This document shows, in pieces, positions 18,327-29,777 of a DNA stretch of 39,637 nucleotides. The stretch is from an uncultured Arenicella sp. (GTDB lineage Bacteria; Pseudomonadota; Gammaproteobacteria; Arenicellales; Arenicellaceae): assembly GCA_937989675.1 (NCBI GenBank), contig CALKRK010000288.1, forward strand, positions 1 to 39,637, in the 5' to 3' direction. A program made the position numbers and the translations under genes. Below the pieces are notes generated by a model, which was given only the letters and a program-made list of their open reading frames with translations, had not been told where the DNA came from and made no database searches. The stretch's first letter is position 1. Each line of letters opens with the position of its first letter.

Positions 18327-19652
18327 GTGAGCACCCAGATAAAATATTTAGCTTTTAAGGGAATTGAGAAGAAGGAACAAATTTTATTTAAATCGTTCCT
18401 TAATTTGGCCAAAAATGAGTTGGCATATCAAATCGTTATCCTGAAGGAGAAGGATGAGGAGCAGCCCGATATTGTCATCATGGAATCTGGCTTTGAGTTT
18501 TCTGGTGATGACGCCGCGTTAAAAGAACTACCAGCCATTTTGATCGGGAACGAACTCAATGAAGATCAAATTGGTTATATTTCCAGACCTGTTCAATGGA
18601 GCGATTTTAAAACTGAGTTAACTCGATTGGAGTTTGATTCCAAGGGTGAAGAGGAAGAGGTTCAAGCAGATAGAGTGCTGCCTGGTGAAATGCAATTCGT
18701 AATTGCTGAAATGGATGATCGTTCGGAGAGCACCAGTGAGTCAGATCAAGAAGAGAGTTTTTCTGACGCGGGCGAATACGATTACGAGCTCGGTAACATG
18801 AGTATCGATTATCACAGTTTCACTAATAGCGAATACATGAAGGCCGCGGATGATGTTAAAGGTTTTCATGATGGTGATGGTGTTGAAGTGCCACAAGGCG
18901 TGGTATTGATGACCGACGACGAAAGCACGTCAACAAACAGTGTTTTAGTGATTGAAACAAACTCACTTGATGCTTGGGAGATGAGCGAATCTGAGTTCGA
19001 TGAAGACAGCAAAACGGTAAAAGGTGAGCAAGATTCCGAATATGCAGATTTAGATGAAGAAGCCGAGAAAGAACTTAGCCAGAAACTGAATGCTGGAACT
19101 CCGATAAACCCTGGAGACGAATACTGGAAGTATGATCTTGAAATATTTTCTGGCCGTGAAAGCTTGTTGTTCATCAAGTCAGAGCGAGATATGGTTTACA
19201 GTAGCTTCGAACCCGCCAAATGGACGCAGGCGCTGAGCGACGAATCTGTAACAAAGCACCCTATAGACAATGAATGGCATCCAACTGAGAGTTTGAAGGC
19301 TTACCCAATTAGTCGCTTGATCTGGGCTAATACCATTGCGACAAATAGTGGCGCTTTGAATACCGGTTTAGCCGAAAATACAGATTATATCCTTGAGCGC
19401 TGGCCACACTTTGAACTGTTGGAGTTAGACAATGTGCTGCTCAAGCTTTGTACGCTACTATTTGTTGGCCCTGAAAGTGCTTACAGCTTAATGCAAAAAT
19501 CCGGCTACGGGCGTAACGTTGTGTTTGGTTTATTGAATGCGTGTTTTGAAATGGGGATTTTACGTGAGGCGGGTGAGATTGAGCTTGAAAAGTTCTCAGA
19601 AGCCAGCAATGAAGACGGTGTATTTGGTAAAATCAAAGACGTATTTCGTTAA
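18327..19652 (+). CDS. acidic protein with degenerate receiver-like N-terminal domain
   Basis: This is a 441-residue cytoplasmic protein with a GTG start that I do not recognise. Residues 1-105 have the alternating strand-helix pattern of a response-regulator receiver: IKYLAF, YQIVIL, PDIVIMES, PAILIG and YISRPV. The usual phosphoacceptor aspartate is Glu53, and the usual lysine of the KP motif is Arg87. Residues of about 106-260 are very acidic and low in complexity, probably disordered. Residues of about 310-420 form a helical C-terminal domain containing RWPHFELLEL and GLLNACFEMGILRE, which looks like a winged-helix-type module. A phosphorylation-independent adaptor or regulator is possible. 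Its place between lapB and dapB does not settle the role. Confidence 0.75.
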   Translation: MSTQIKYLAFKGIEKKEQILFKSFLNLAKNELAYQIVILKEKDEEQPDIVIMESGFEFSGDDAALKELPAILIGNELNEDQIGYISRPVQWSDFKTELTRLEFDSKGEEEEVQADRVLPGEMQFVIAEMDDRSESTSESDQEESFSDAGEYDYELGNMSIDYHSFTNSEYMKAADDVKGFHDGDGVEVPQGVVLMTDDESTSTNSVLVIETNSLDAWEMSESEFDEDSKTVKGEQDSEYADLDEEAEKELSQKLNAGTPINPGDEYWKYDLEIFSGRESLLFIKSERDMVYSSFEPAKWTQALSDESVTKHPIDNEWHPTESLKAYPISRLIWANTIATNSGALNTGLAENTDYILERWPHFELLELDNVLLKLCTLLFVGPESAYSLMQKSGYGRNVVFGLLNACFEMGILREAGEIELEKFSEASNEDGVFGKIKDVFR

Positions 19653-19658
19653 GGCTGA

Positions 19659-20531
<873 letters not shown>

Positions 20532-20620
20532 TTTTAGCGTCTAAAATTACGAAACTATTGCTCTGTTCGCTAAAGCAGTAAAAGATGACAAACTTATTAC
20601 GTTTTTAAGCCTGTTTCACA

Positions 20621-20650
20621 TTGCAAGTAATCGGGCCCTTCGGCTAAAAT
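20621..20650 (+). promoter_or_regulatory. carA promoter
   Basis: TTGCAA at 20621-20626 and TAAAAT at 20645-20650, spaced by 18 bp, form a good sigma-70 promoter. Transcription should begin near 20657, 144 nt before the carA start and upstream of an intrinsic terminator. Confidence 0.6.
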
Positions 20651-20658
20651 ACCGCGCG

Positions 20659-20685
20659 ATGAAAAGGCCACCACAACAGCCGTAA
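20659..20685 (+). CDS. putative leader peptide of carA (8 residues)
   Basis: An ATG right at the predicted transcript start opens the peptide MKRPPQQP and then TAA. It has a consecutive proline pair, two glutamines (glutamine is the CarA substrate) and an arginine read by AGG. It ends 9 nt before the A-tract and hairpin of the downstream terminator, the spacing expected if ribosome position affects termination. No Shine-Dalgarno site is available, so translation would be leaderless. The ORF is short enough to be chance. Confidence 0.3.
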   Translation: MKRPPQQP

Positions 20686-20694
20686 AAAGAACCC

Positions 20695-20734
20695 AAAAAG
20701 GGAGAAGCTTCTATTTAAGCTTCTCCCTTTTTTT
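20695..20734 (+). terminator. intrinsic terminator inside the carA leader (candidate attenuator)
   Basis: GGGAGAAGCTT (20700-20710) and AAGCTTCTCCC (20717-20727) form a perfect 11-bp stem with a CTATTT loop, flanked by AAAAA and seven Ts. It could end dapB transcripts, but it also lies downstream of the only good carA promoter, so it must be read through for carAB expression. Confidence 0.85.
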
Positions 20735-20800
20735 AAGCAAAATATGGGTTTTCTCGAAACGGAAAACTCGCACCTAAAGCTCAAAACTAAAGGTAGTTAC

Positions 20801-21958
20801 GTGAAACATACCGCATTACTGGCATTAGAAGATGGAACGCTCTTTTGGGGGCAATCAATCGGCGCAGACGGGCAGTCGACCGGAGAAGTGGTGTTTAACA
20901 CTTCAATGACTGGCTATCAGGAGATACTGACTGACCCTTCTTACTCGCAACAAATGGTCACTTTGACTTATCCTCATATTGGAAATACAGGCACTAATGA
21001 GGAAGACACCGAATCAAAACAGGTGTTTGCGGCAGGTCTGATTGTTCGAGATTTACCGCGCATGGCTAACAACTGGCGAAACACACAAAATCTCGACGAG
21101 TACTTGAAGGCCAATAATACGGTGGCTATCGCTGACATAGATACACGCCAATTGACGCGTCTGTTGCGTGAGAAGGGCGCGCAGAATGGTTGTCTTGTTG
21201 CGGGTAGCAATATTGACGCTGAAACCGCTGTCGCCGCCGCTAAGGGCTTCCCTGGCCTTAAAGGTATGGATCTTGCGAAGGTGGTAACCACTCAAGACTC
21301 GTATCAGTGGGAGCAATCGGTTTGGTCCCTAGCCGAAGGTTACCAAAATAAGAGCGATGGCCGATTTAAGGTTATCGCTTATGATTTCGGTGTTAAACAT
21401 AATATTTTACGAATCTTGGTTGATCTTGGCTGCGAAGTGATTGTTGTGCCAGCACAAACTGCGGCCGCAGACGTGCTTGCTGAAAACCCTGATGGTGTGT
21501 TTTTGTCGAACGGGCCTGGTGACCCAGAACCCTGCGATTACGCGATCAACGCCACGCAGGAAATTATCGCCGCCGGGGTGCCGATATTTGGTATTTGCCT
21601 AGGGCATCAAATCCTGGCTCTGGCTTCTGGTGCCACAACCGAAAAGATGAAGTTTGGTCATCATGGTGCCAATCATCCGGTGCAAGATCTAAGCACAAAG
21701 AAAGTCATGATCACCAGTCAGAATCACGGCTTTGCTGTGCGCGAAGAAAGCTTGCCAAATACGCTGGAAGTAACGCATCGTTCATTGTTCGACAACACCA
21801 TTCAGGGTATTGCCAGGACTGATGTGCCGGCATTTTCGTTCCAGGGCCACCCAGAAGCGAGCCCTGGCCCACGTGACGTTGCTCCCTTGTTTGAGCGCTT
21901 TATTGAATTAATGACTGAGAGCGCCAACAGCGCAAAAGAAGGAGCAGACAATGCCTAA
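20801..21958 (+). CDS. carA: carbamoyl-phosphate synthase small (glutaminase) subunit
   Basis: CarA hydrolyses glutamine and passes ammonia to CarB for carbamoyl phosphate, the precursor of arginine and pyrimidines. I chose the GTG at 20801: AAGG lies 7 nt upstream, and the protein then begins [17 protein letters not shown], as in E. coli. The frame is open from an ATG at 20744, but that ATG abuts the terminator. The 385 residues contain the N-terminal CarA domain ([21 protein letters not shown]) and a class I glutamine amidotransferase domain with the nucleophile in GICLGHQ and the His/Glu pair in GHPEASPGP. The stop overlaps the carB start by 8 bp. Confidence 0.96.
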   Translation: MKHTALLALEDGTLFWGQSIGADGQSTGEVVFNTSMTGYQEILTDPSYSQQMVTLTYPHIGNTGTNEEDTESKQVFAAGLIVRDLPRMANNWRNTQNLDEYLKANNTVAIADIDTRQLTRLLREKGAQNGCLVAGSNIDAETAVAAAKGFPGLKGMDLAKVVTTQDSYQWEQSVWSLAEGYQNKSDGRFKVIAYDFGVKHNILRILVDLGCEVIVVPAQTAAADVLAENPDGVFLSNGPGDPEPCDYAINATQEIIAAGVPIFGICLGHQILALASGATTEKMKFGHHGANHPVQDLSTKKVMITSQNHGFAVREESLPNTLEVTHRSLFDNTIQGIARTDVPAFSFQGHPEASPGPRDVAPLFERFIELMTESANSAKEGADNA

Positions 21959-24900
21959 GCGTAATGACATCCAAACCGTACTTATTATTGGTGCCGGCCC
22001 CATCATTATAGGTCAGGCATGTGAGTTTGATTATTCGGGTGTTCAAGCGTGTAAAGCGCTAAAGGAAGAAGGGTATCGGGTTGTGTTAGTGAATTCCAAC
22101 CCCGCTACCATTATGACCGACCCTGGTTTTGCCGATGCGACCTACATTGAACCAATTAGTTGGCAAGCGGTGGAGAAAATTATTGAAGCTGAAAAGCCCG
22201 ATGTTTTGTTGCCGACGATGGGTGGACAAACCGCGTTGAATTGTGCGCTCGACTTGGAACGTGAAGGCGTACTAGCCAAGAACGGTGTAGAGATGATCGG
22301 TGCTAAGAAGGAAGCCATCGACAAAGCTGAAGACCGAGAAAAATTCAAACGAGCAATGAATAAGATCGGTCTTGAGACTGTGCGCGGTGACGTTGCTCAT
22401 AGTATGGATCAAGCTTTTGAAATACTCGAAGGCTTAGGCCTGCCGGTCATCATCCGACCGTCTTTTACGATGGGTGGCACCGGTGGTGGTATTGCCTACA
22501 ATAAGGCCGAGTTTGTCGAGATATGCGAGCGCGGCCTGGACGCATCACCAACCAATGAATTGCTTATAGAAGAGTGCATCTTTGGTTGGAAAGAATACGA
22601 GATGGAAGTGGTGCGTGATCGCGAAGATAACTGCATCATCGTCTGCTCAATCGAGAACTTCGATGCCATGGGTGTGCATACGGGTGATTCCATAACGGTC
22701 GCGCCTGCGCAAACTTTGACGGATAAAGAATATCAGATCATGCGTGATGCCAGCCTGGCGGTTTTGCGCGAGATTGGCGTGGATACGGGCGGATCGAATG
22801 TGCAGTTTGCGGTAGATCCGGCGACTGGTCGCATGATTATTATCGAGATGAACCCACGGGTTTCTCGTTCCTCGGCGCTTGCCTCGAAAGCCACAGGTTT
22901 CCCTATTGCTAAAGTGGCCGCTAAATTGGCGGTAGGGTATACGCTTGACGAACTACGCAATGAGATAACGGGAGGTTTAACGCCAGCCTCGTTTGAGCCG
23001 AGTATCGACTACGTGGTGACTAAGATACCGCGTTTTGATTTTGTTAAATTTCCACAAGCTGATAACACGCTAACCACCCAGATGAAATCGGTTGGTGAAG
23101 CAATGTCAATGGGGCGAACCTTCCAAGAGTCGTTACAAAAAGCCATGCGTAGCTTAGAGATCGGCAGCCATGGTTTTGAGCCACAGCTTTGCGATTTGCA
23201 AGGCCAGGATCGTATTGATCGATTGAGTCAAGCATTACGCGTACCAAAAGCGGAACGTCTTTGGTATATCGGCGATGCATTTAGAGAAGGCATGTCGGTT
23301 AAAGAAGTGCATGAGGCCACTGGCATTGAGCCTTGGTTTTTGGCCGAGATTGAAGATCTAATGAACACTGAATCAAGCGTTGCGGAATCCAACGTTGATG
23401 AGCTTGATGCAGATAGCGTTTTTGCATGGAAACGCAAAGGCTTCTCTGATGTGCGTTTATCTGAATTGCTGAACATCAGCGAAGATGAGTTTCGCGCTAA
23501 GCGTCATGGCTTAAATGTGCGGCCGGTGTATAAGCGAGTGGATTCTTGCGCGGCTGAGTTTGCCACTGCCACTGCGTATATGTACTCAACGTATGAACAC
23601 GAATGTGAATCTTCGCCGGAGCCGACCGATAAAATTATGGTGTTAGGCGGCGGGCCGAATAGAATTGGCCAAGGTATCGAATTTGACTATTGCTGTGTGC
23701 ATGCCTCGATGGCACTGCGTGAAGATGGTTATCAAACCATTATGGTGAATTGCAACCCTGAAACTGTTTCCACCGATTACGATACGTCTGACCGCCTGTA
23801 CTTCGAACCTCTAACCCTGGAAGATGTGTTAGAAATTGTGCACAAAGAAAATCCGTCTGGTGTGATTGTGCAATATGGTGGCCAAACACCACTAAAATTG
23901 GCTCGGCCGCTCGAAGCGCAAGGTACCAAAATCATTGGTACTTCGCCTCAAGCCATTCATAACGCAGAAGACCGTGAGCACTTTCAGGCGTTACTACACG
24001 ATCTTAATCTAAAGCAACCGCCCAACCGAATTGCATCCAGCGAAGAAGATGCGTTGGTGTTAGCCGAAGAGGTTGGATACCCGTTGGTTGTTCGGCCTTC
24101 ATATGTGCTTGGTGGTCGGGCGATGGAAATCGTGCACGACAGCGACGCATTAAAGAACTATATGCACTCTGCAATCCAGGTGTCGAATGAATCACCAGTA
24201 TTACTTGATCGTTTTTTGAACGATGCCATTGAGGTTGACGTTGATGCCATTTCTGATGGAAGCAATGTAGTCATTGGTGGCATTATGGAGCATATTGAAG
24301 AAGCTGGCGTACACTCTGGTGATTCGGCTTGCTCTTTACCACCGTTCAGTTTATCTGAAGAGATTAAAGCGGATTTACGTGAGCAGACTAAGCAAATGGC
24401 TTTGGCGCTTAATGTGATTGGTTTAATGAACGTGCAGTTTGCGATTAAGGGCAGTGATATCTATGTGTTAGAGGTAAATCCGCGTGCGTCTCGTACTGTG
24501 CCGTTTGTTTCCAAGGCTACCTCTCGCCCGCTAGCCAAAGTGGCTGCATTATGCATGGCTGGTAAGAGCCTCGCGGAGCAGGGTATTGAAGCGGAAATTA
24601 TTCCGCCTTACTACTCAGTAAAAGAAGCGGTGTTCCCCTTTGTGAAGTTTCCTGGTGTAGACACATTGCTTGGCCCTGAAATGAAATCAACCGGTGAAGT
24701 TATGGGTGTCGGAGAGACTTTCGGTGAAGCTTATGATAAAGCTCAGCAAGGTACCGGGGCTAATATTCCAAGCACCGGCAAGGTATTGTTTAGCGTTAGG
24801 GATTCAGATAAATTGATTGCCATCGAATTGGCTAGCTACTTGTCGGCCTCCGGTTTTGACATCGTCGCTACGCGCGGTACGGCTCAGGCGTTCATCGAGC

Positions 24901-25169
24901 AAGGTATTGAGACCGAAGTGGTTAAAAAGGTGCAGGAAGGCCGCCCGCACATCGTTGATATGATTATTGACGGTGATGCCAACTTGGTTATAAATACGAC
25001 ATCAAGTAACAAAACAGTGAAAGATTCGTATACGATTCGTCGTGAAGCGCTGATGCATAATGTAACTTATTTTACTAATATTTCATCCGCGCGCGCGATG
25101 GTTGCGGCGCACAAGGCGCATGCTGATATGAAAGTTAGCAAATTACAGGATCGCCACAACACGATTTAG
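21951..25169 (+). CDS. carB: carbamoyl-phosphate synthase large subunit
   Basis: CarB makes carbamoyl phosphate from bicarbonate, two ATP and the ammonia delivered by CarA. The 1072 residues (1073 in E. coli) show the two homologous halves. The first starts [22 protein letters not shown] and contains [12 protein letters not shown]. The second starts [20 protein letters not shown] and contains [13 protein letters not shown]. The C-terminal MGS-like domain (about 935-1072; LFSVRDSDK) is where effectors such as UMP and ornithine bind in E. coli. The 8-bp overlap with carA indicates translational coupling. Confidence 0.98.
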   Translation: MPKRNDIQTVLIIGAGPIIIGQACEFDYSGVQACKALKEEGYRVVLVNSNPATIMTDPGFADATYIEPISWQAVEKIIEAEKPDVLLPTMGGQTALNCALDLEREGVLAKNGVEMIGAKKEAIDKAEDREKFKRAMNKIGLETVRGDVAHSMDQAFEILEGLGLPVIIRPSFTMGGTGGGIAYNKAEFVEICERGLDASPTNELLIEECIFGWKEYEMEVVRDREDNCIIVCSIENFDAMGVHTGDSITVAPAQTLTDKEYQIMRDASLAVLREIGVDTGGSNVQFAVDPATGRMIIIEMNPRVSRSSALASKATGFPIAKVAAKLAVGYTLDELRNEITGGLTPASFEPSIDYVVTKIPRFDFVKFPQADNTLTTQMKSVGEAMSMGRTFQESLQKAMRSLEIGSHGFEPQLCDLQGQDRIDRLSQALRVPKAERLWYIGDAFREGMSVKEVHEATGIEPWFLAEIEDLMNTESSVAESNVDELDADSVFAWKRKGFSDVRLSELLNISEDEFRAKRHGLNVRPVYKRVDSCAAEFATATAYMYSTYEHECESSPEPTDKIMVLGGGPNRIGQGIEFDYCCVHASMALREDGYQTIMVNCNPETVSTDYDTSDRLYFEPLTLEDVLEIVHKENPSGVIVQYGGQTPLKLARPLEAQGTKIIGTSPQAIHNAEDREHFQALLHDLNLKQPPNRIASSEEDALVLAEEVGYPLVVRPSYVLGGRAMEIVHDSDALKNYMHSAIQVSNESPVLLDRFLNDAIEVDVDAISDGSNVVIGGIMEHIEEAGVHSGDSACSLPPFSLSEEIKADLREQTKQMALALNVIGLMNVQFAIKGSDIYVLEVNPRASRTVPFVSKATSRPLAKVAALCMAGKSLAEQGIEAEIIPPYYSVKEAVFPFVKFPGVDTLLGPEMKSTGEVMGVGETFGEAYDKAQQGTGANIPSTGKVLFSVRDSDKLIAIELASYLSASGFDIVATRGTAQAFIEQGIETEVVKKVQEGRPHIVDMIIDGDANLVINTTSSNKTVKDSYTIRREALMHNVTYFTNISSARAMVAAHKAHADMKVSKLQDRHNTI

Positions 25170-25261
25170 TCAGAGCCATGAAGTTTGCTCTGAGAGCTCA
25201 CTGAGTTACGTACGACTACGAAATTATTTAAATTAAAATAGACGAAAAGACAGTTATAAGA

Positions 25262-25738
25262 ATGGACCGAGTACTTCTTACAAAAAAAGGCGCTGAAGAG
25301 CTTCAAGCGGAATTGAAAAATTTAAAAAGTGTGGAGCGCCCCAAGGTGATTGAGGCGATTGCTGAAGCGCGCGCCCATGGCGACCTCTCAGAAAACGCGG
25401 AATATCATGCTGCGCGTGAGCAACAAAGCTTTATCGAAGGTCGAATTAAAGAGCTTGAAGGTAACCTGAGCGTTGCTGAGGTAATTGATACGGCTAAGCT
25501 CAATGTTAGCGGCAAAGTTGTTTTTGGCGCGCACGTCACACTTTATGACGAGGACGCTGATAAAGAAGTTAGCTACCAGGTTGTTGGTGATCTTGAGGCC
25601 GATATCACGAATGGGAAAATTTCATTGAGTTCACCAATTGGTAGAGCGCTCATTGGCAAGCACGAGGGCGACGAATTCACTTTCGAAGCACCGAGTGGCG
25701 AAAAGGCTTACGAGGTTGTGTCTGTAGCTTACGACTAG
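25262..25738 (+). CDS. greA: transcription elongation factor GreA
   Basis: GreA rescues backtracked RNA polymerase by stimulating cleavage of the transcript 3' end through the secondary channel. The 158 residues match E. coli. The N-terminal coiled coil (about 1-75) carries the acidic tip [20 protein letters not shown], and the C-terminal FKBP-like domain has [24 protein letters not shown]. It lies 92 bp after carB, and read-through from carAB is possible because no strong terminator separates them. Confidence 0.97.
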   Translation: MDRVLLTKKGAEELQAELKNLKSVERPKVIEAIAEARAHGDLSENAEYHAAREQQSFIEGRIKELEGNLSVAEVIDTAKLNVSGKVVFGAHVTLYDEDADKEVSYQVVGDLEADITNGKISLSSPIGRALIGKHEGDEFTFEAPSGEKAYEVVSVAYD

Positions 25739-25803
25739 TCAGCTCTCGAAGGTGCGGTTGGTAAATAACCGGTTAGAGTCTGATCTTCTAATTAGGGCCT
25801 GAT

Positions 25804-25835
25804 AGGGCCTGTTCTCATAAATAGAAGCAGGCTCT
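25804..25835. other. hairpin between convergent greA and yhbY
   Basis: AGGGCCTG and CAGGCTCT form an 8-bp stem with one G·U pair, extended inward by TTCT/AGAA. A second copy of AGGGCCTG lies just to the left at 25794-25801. Neither side has a T-run, so this is at best a weak terminator serving both directions. Confidence 0.3.
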
Positions 25836-26130
25836 AAATACTTGGTAGGGTGATCTTGGGTTCTTTATTAGCTCGATAAACAACACCAACACGGCCAATC
25901 AGTTGTACGGGTTCGCTTTCCGATTGCCCCGTGATTTGGGCGAGCAAGGCAACCTTTTCAGCTTTAGCGTTGCTGGGCAATTTGATTTTAATCAGCTCAT
26001 GCTGATCCAGTGCCAGTTCTATTTCGTTCATTACCGCGTCTGTCAGACCTTTGCCACCAATCATTACGACAGGGTTAAGGTTGTGTGCAATGCCACGTAA
26101 ATAGTTCTTTTGTTTTCCGGTGAGAGTCAT
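25834..26130 (-). CDS. yhbY: YhbY-family RNA-binding protein
   Basis: This is a small CRS1/YhbY-domain protein that associates with the pre-50S ribosomal subunit. The 98 residues contain the family hallmarks LTGKQKNYLRGIAHNLNPVVMIGGKGLT (GxxG-type loop GGKG around 25-28), NEIELALDQHELIKIKL and VQLIGRVGVVYR. It is divergent from rlmE, with 65 bp between the starts, a common arrangement in gammaproteobacteria that links two ribosome-maturation genes. Confidence 0.93.
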   Translation of the reverse strand: MTLTGKQKNYLRGIAHNLNPVVMIGGKGLTDAVMNEIELALDQHELIKIKLPSNAKAEKVALLAQITGQSESEPVQLIGRVGVVYRANKEPKITLPSI

Positions 26131-26195
26131 TTAATGAGATAATTAATCGCTTAGGACGCGCGATTCTACCTAATCTACTGAAAAATACACCTGAA

Positions 26196-26819
26196 ATGGC
26201 ACGAAAAGGCAACAAAACTGGCGAATGGGCACGACGTCATATTAATGACCCATACGTTAAAAAGGCGACCTCTCAAGGTTATCGATCTCGTGCGGTATTC
26301 AAATTTAAAGAGATTGATGATCAAGATAATCTTGTTCGGCCTGGCATGGTGGTAGTTGACCTTGGGTCGGCGCCTGGAGGTTGGTCACAATACATTGCGC
26401 GCAAATTTGGTGACAAAGTAACCGTTATAGCAATTGATCTACTTGATATGGAGCCAATCGAGCATGTGCATTTTATTAAAGGTGACTTTCAAGATGAGGC
26501 GGTGTTAGAAGCCGTAGATAAACTGCTTAACGGTCGCAAAATTGACCTTGTAATCTCGGATATGGCCCCCAACATTACAGGGGTACGCAGTGTCGATGAG
26601 GCGCAGTACGAAGGCTTGTTGGATTCGGTTTTGTATTTTTGTGAATGCCGTTTGAAGCAAAACAGTCATTTGTTGGTCAAATTGTTTGAGGGCAGTGCGG
26701 CCCATTATTATCGCCGCGAGGTGAAAAGTCGTTATAAAAGTGGTGTTGTGAGAAAGCCTGGGGCGTCTCGGTCTAAGAGTAGAGAGTATTACTTTTTGGC
26801 GAAAAATCGAACGCCATAG
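26196..26819 (+). CDS. rlmE: 23S rRNA (uridine-2552-2'-O) methyltransferase
   Basis: RlmE (FtsJ, RrmJ) methylates the 2'-OH of U2552 in the A-loop of 23S rRNA, a late step of 50S assembly. The 207 residues (209 in E. coli) contain the SAM site VVDLGSAPGGWSQY (54-66) and the full K-D-K-E catalytic set: Lys36, Asp122, Lys162 and Glu197. ftsH follows after 137 bp, the conserved rlmE–ftsH arrangement, although that gap is large enough for ftsH to have its own promoter. Confidence 0.96.
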   Translation: MARKGNKTGEWARRHINDPYVKKATSQGYRSRAVFKFKEIDDQDNLVRPGMVVVDLGSAPGGWSQYIARKFGDKVTVIAIDLLDMEPIEHVHFIKGDFQDEAVLEAVDKLLNGRKIDLVISDMAPNITGVRSVDEAQYEGLLDSVLYFCECRLKQNSHLLVKLFEGSAAHYYRREVKSRYKSGVVRKPGASRSKSREYYFLAKNRTP

Positions 26820-26956
26820 TCGGGTCTATTGCCTGTCATGATCGCAATCTATTTATCAATTATCACTATTAATGTGCATTTAGCATCACAATCTCGATAA
26901 ATAGACTGCTAAACTAGAACTAATTATGAAAAGTTATTTAACTAAGGTGCATCGCA

Positions 26957-28864
26957 GTGAATAGAATCACCAATATTGTCATCATCGGCTTATTGTTTTT
27001 AACAATCGGCGCTTTCTTCGCGGATAATAATACGCCAGCGTCTGCGCAAAGTTCGGAAAAAAGCTATTCCGAGTTTATGGATTTGATCGTGAGCGGCGGC
27101 GTGAGCAACGTTGTTGTTGATGAGGGCGAACTGGTTATCTCTGGAGAAGATTCCTCGGGCAACAAAGTGTGGACAGTGATGTCTCGCCTTGATCAGAAAC
27201 TGATTGATACATTAGTAGATCGAAATATTAACTTTACGGTGGTTCAACCCGAACCCCGTTCTATGCTGACCAGCATCTTACTGAACATTCTTCCTGTGCT
27301 TCTGTTTATTGGTGTTTGGATTTACCTTATGCGCCAAATGCAAGGCGGTGCCGGCAAGGGCGCAATGAGCTTTGGAAAAAGTAAAGCACGCCTATTGAAC
27401 CAAGACAATAATCGAGTCACCTTCGATGATGTCGCTGGTGTTGAAGAATCAAAAGAGGAAGTTCAAGAAATTGTTGAATTTTTAAGAGACCCGTCGCGCT
27501 TTCAGAAGCTGGGCGGTCGGATGCCAAGTGGCATCCTGATGACTGGTAGCCCGGGCACTGGTAAAACACTTTTAGCCAAAGCGATTGCTGGCGAAGCCCG
27601 TGTGCCGTTTTTCTCGATTTCCGGATCAGACTTCGTTGAAATGTTTGTTGGCGTAGGCGCGTCGCGTGTTCGTGATATGTTTGAACAGGCGAAGAAAAAC
27701 GCACCGTGCATTATATTCATCGATGAAATCGACGCGGTTGGTCGTCATCGCGGCGCTGGTATTGGTGGCGGTAATGATGAACGCGAACAAACCCTAAATC
27801 AGCTGTTGGTTGAGATGGACGGCTTTGAAGGCGGGGAGGGCATTATTGTTATTGCTGCTACTAACCGGCCTGACGTGTTAGACCCCGCATTGCTGCGGCC
27901 TGGTCGGTTTGACCGGCAAGTTGTGGTGCCACTGCCTGATATTCGTGGGCGTGAGCAAATCTTGAAAGTTCACATGCGCAAAGTCCCGATTGGGAAAACG
28001 GTTGATGCGGCGGTGATCGCACGTGGCACACCTGGGTTCTCTGGTGCGGATATCGCTAACTTGGTAAACGAAGCAGCCTTATTTGCAGCGCGTGGTGCTA
28101 AGAAATTAGTTGAAATGGAAGACTTCGAATTCGCTAAAGATAAGGTCATGATGGGCGCCGAGAGGCGGTCGATTGTGATGCCAGAGAAAGAGCGTTTGAA
28201 TACGGCTTATCATGAATCGGGTCATGCGGTTGTCGGTGCGGTATTAAAAGACATTTACGACCCAGTACACAAGGTAACCATCATTCCTCGAGGGCGAGCG
28301 TTAGGCTTGACCTTCTATTTACCCGAGGAAGACCGATTTGGCTATGACAAAGAGTATCTGCTCGCAAGAGTTGCGGTTGCATTGGGTGGCCGGATTGCCG
28401 AAGAAATTTTCATGAATCAAATGACCACGGGTGCCTCGAGCGACTTTGAGAGTGCCACTGAAATGGCTCACAATATGGTTTCGCGCTGGGGTATGAGTGA
28501 TGCTTTGGGCACGCGCGTTTACGGCGACAGTCAAAATAACGGTATGATGGGCGGCAATACCAGTTCGAAAATGAGTAATCAGACACAAAACCTGATCGAC
28601 ACTGAAGTGACTCGTATTCTCGATGAGCAGTATGAGCGTGCTAAAACGATCCTTGAGGAAAATCGCGATAAGGTCGAGGTTATGACTCAGGCGTTAATGG
28701 AGTATGAAACGTTGGATTCAGATCAGATAGCTGAGATTATGGATGGCAAAAAACCCACTCCACCAGCCGACCTGCCTACACCTCGAAAGAAAGACTCGGA
28801 TGATGATGGCCAAGGGCGGACGAAGGTTGAGCCACAAATGGATAACCCAGCTAGTGAAACCTAA
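26957..28864 (+). CDS. ftsH: ATP-dependent zinc metalloprotease FtsH
   Basis: FtsH is a membrane-bound hexameric AAA+ protease that degrades misfolded membrane proteins and regulators such as LpxC. The 635 residues start at a GTG. Two membrane helices (about 5-22 and 105-124) flank a periplasmic domain. The AAA+ module has a Walker A reading GSPGTGKT (197-204; usually GPPGTGKT), pore loop FVG (230-232), Walker [10 protein letters not shown] and SRH RPGRFDR (314-320). The protease domain has HESGH (419-423) and the third zinc ligand Asp496. The tail is acidic and polar. folP and glmM follow as in E. coli. Its LapB adaptor is encoded in the same window. Confidence 0.98.
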   Translation: MNRITNIVIIGLLFLTIGAFFADNNTPASAQSSEKSYSEFMDLIVSGGVSNVVVDEGELVISGEDSSGNKVWTVMSRLDQKLIDTLVDRNINFTVVQPEPRSMLTSILLNILPVLLFIGVWIYLMRQMQGGAGKGAMSFGKSKARLLNQDNNRVTFDDVAGVEESKEEVQEIVEFLRDPSRFQKLGGRMPSGILMTGSPGTGKTLLAKAIAGEARVPFFSISGSDFVEMFVGVGASRVRDMFEQAKKNAPCIIFIDEIDAVGRHRGAGIGGGNDEREQTLNQLLVEMDGFEGGEGIIVIAATNRPDVLDPALLRPGRFDRQVVVPLPDIRGREQILKVHMRKVPIGKTVDAAVIARGTPGFSGADIANLVNEAALFAARGAKKLVEMEDFEFAKDKVMMGAERRSIVMPEKERLNTAYHESGHAVVGAVLKDIYDPVHKVTIIPRGRALGLTFYLPEEDRFGYDKEYLLARVAVALGGRIAEEIFMNQMTTGASSDFESATEMAHNMVSRWGMSDALGTRVYGDSQNNGMMGGNTSSKMSNQTQNLIDTEVTRILDEQYERAKTILEENRDKVEVMTQALMEYETLDSDQIAEIMDGKKPTPPADLPTPRKKDSDDDGQGRTKVEPQMDNPASET

Positions 28865-28906
28865 AGCTTACCTCTAAAGGGCTTTTTCACGGGCAAGGCT
28901 CCGTAT

Positions 28907-29770
28907 ATGAGTTCGAACACGAAAATTAATAGGGCGCGCGCACTCTTGGGCAGCCCTAATTCATTGATTATGGGTGTTTTGAACGTAACGCCTGATTCTT
29001 TTTCCGACGGCGGTGAATATGTAGCGCCGGGCATTGCCTTGCAACGCGCCTTGCAAATGGTTGAAGATGGGGCCGATATTATCGACGTCGGTGGTGAATC
29101 GACGCGGCCCGGTGCAGATGAAGTTTCACTACAGGAAGAGCTTGATCGAGTAATCCCCATTATTGATCGAATCGTTCAAGCCACTGATGCTCCGGTTTCA
29201 ATTGATACTTATAAGCCCGAGGTAATGTCTGCAGCGGTGGCAGCCGGGGCGCAAATGATTAATGACATTAGTGCTTTACAAGCCCCGCAGGCTTTGGATA
29301 TTGCCGCAGCGGCAAATGTGCCCGTTTGCATAATGCATATGCAGGGCAAACCTAAAGATATGCAGTCTCAGCCGGTTTATCAAGATGTGGTTCCTGAGGT
29401 TGTCGCCTTCCTAAATGATCGTAAAAAGCAATGTGTAGCCCACGGTATTAGTCTGCAAGACCTGGTTGTGGACCCAGGTATTGGCTTTGGTAAGACTCTT
29501 GAGCACAATTTGTCGTTGCTGGCGTCAGTGGAAGTTATTGCTGAAAGTACTGGCTGTGATGTGTTGATAGGCGTGTCGCGCAAATCCTTCATTGATAAGA
29601 TGCTTTCGCGGCCTGTCGGTGAGCGCTTACCAGCCAGTCTAGGATTAGCTGTGCAGGCTGTACTGAAAGGTACTAAAATAGTGCGTGTACACGATGTGCG
29701 CGCCACATATGACGCCGTCCGCAGTGCCGAGGCGGTTGTCTGCGCTTCATCTCAAAATAATAATTATTAG
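28907..29770 (+). CDS. folP: dihydropteroate synthase
   Basis: FolP condenses p-aminobenzoate with the pterin diphosphate in folate synthesis and is the sulfonamide target. The 287 residues form a TIM barrel with MGVLNVTPDSFSDGG, DVGGESTRPGA, SIDTYKPEV, MINDIS, VDPGIGFGKT, GVSRKSF and RVHDV in order. It lies 42 bp after ftsH and 7 bp before glmM, so the three are probably one transcript. Confidence 0.97.
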   Translation: MSSNTKINRARALLGSPNSLIMGVLNVTPDSFSDGGEYVAPGIALQRALQMVEDGADIIDVGGESTRPGADEVSLQEELDRVIPIIDRIVQATDAPVSIDTYKPEVMSAAVAAGAQMINDISALQAPQALDIAAAANVPVCIMHMQGKPKDMQSQPVYQDVVPEVVAFLNDRKKQCVAHGISLQDLVVDPGIGFGKTLEHNLSLLASVEVIAESTGCDVLIGVSRKSFIDKMLSRPVGERLPASLGLAVQAVLKGTKIVRVHDVRATYDAVRSAEAVVCASSQNNNY

Positions 29771-29777
29771 GAAAAAA

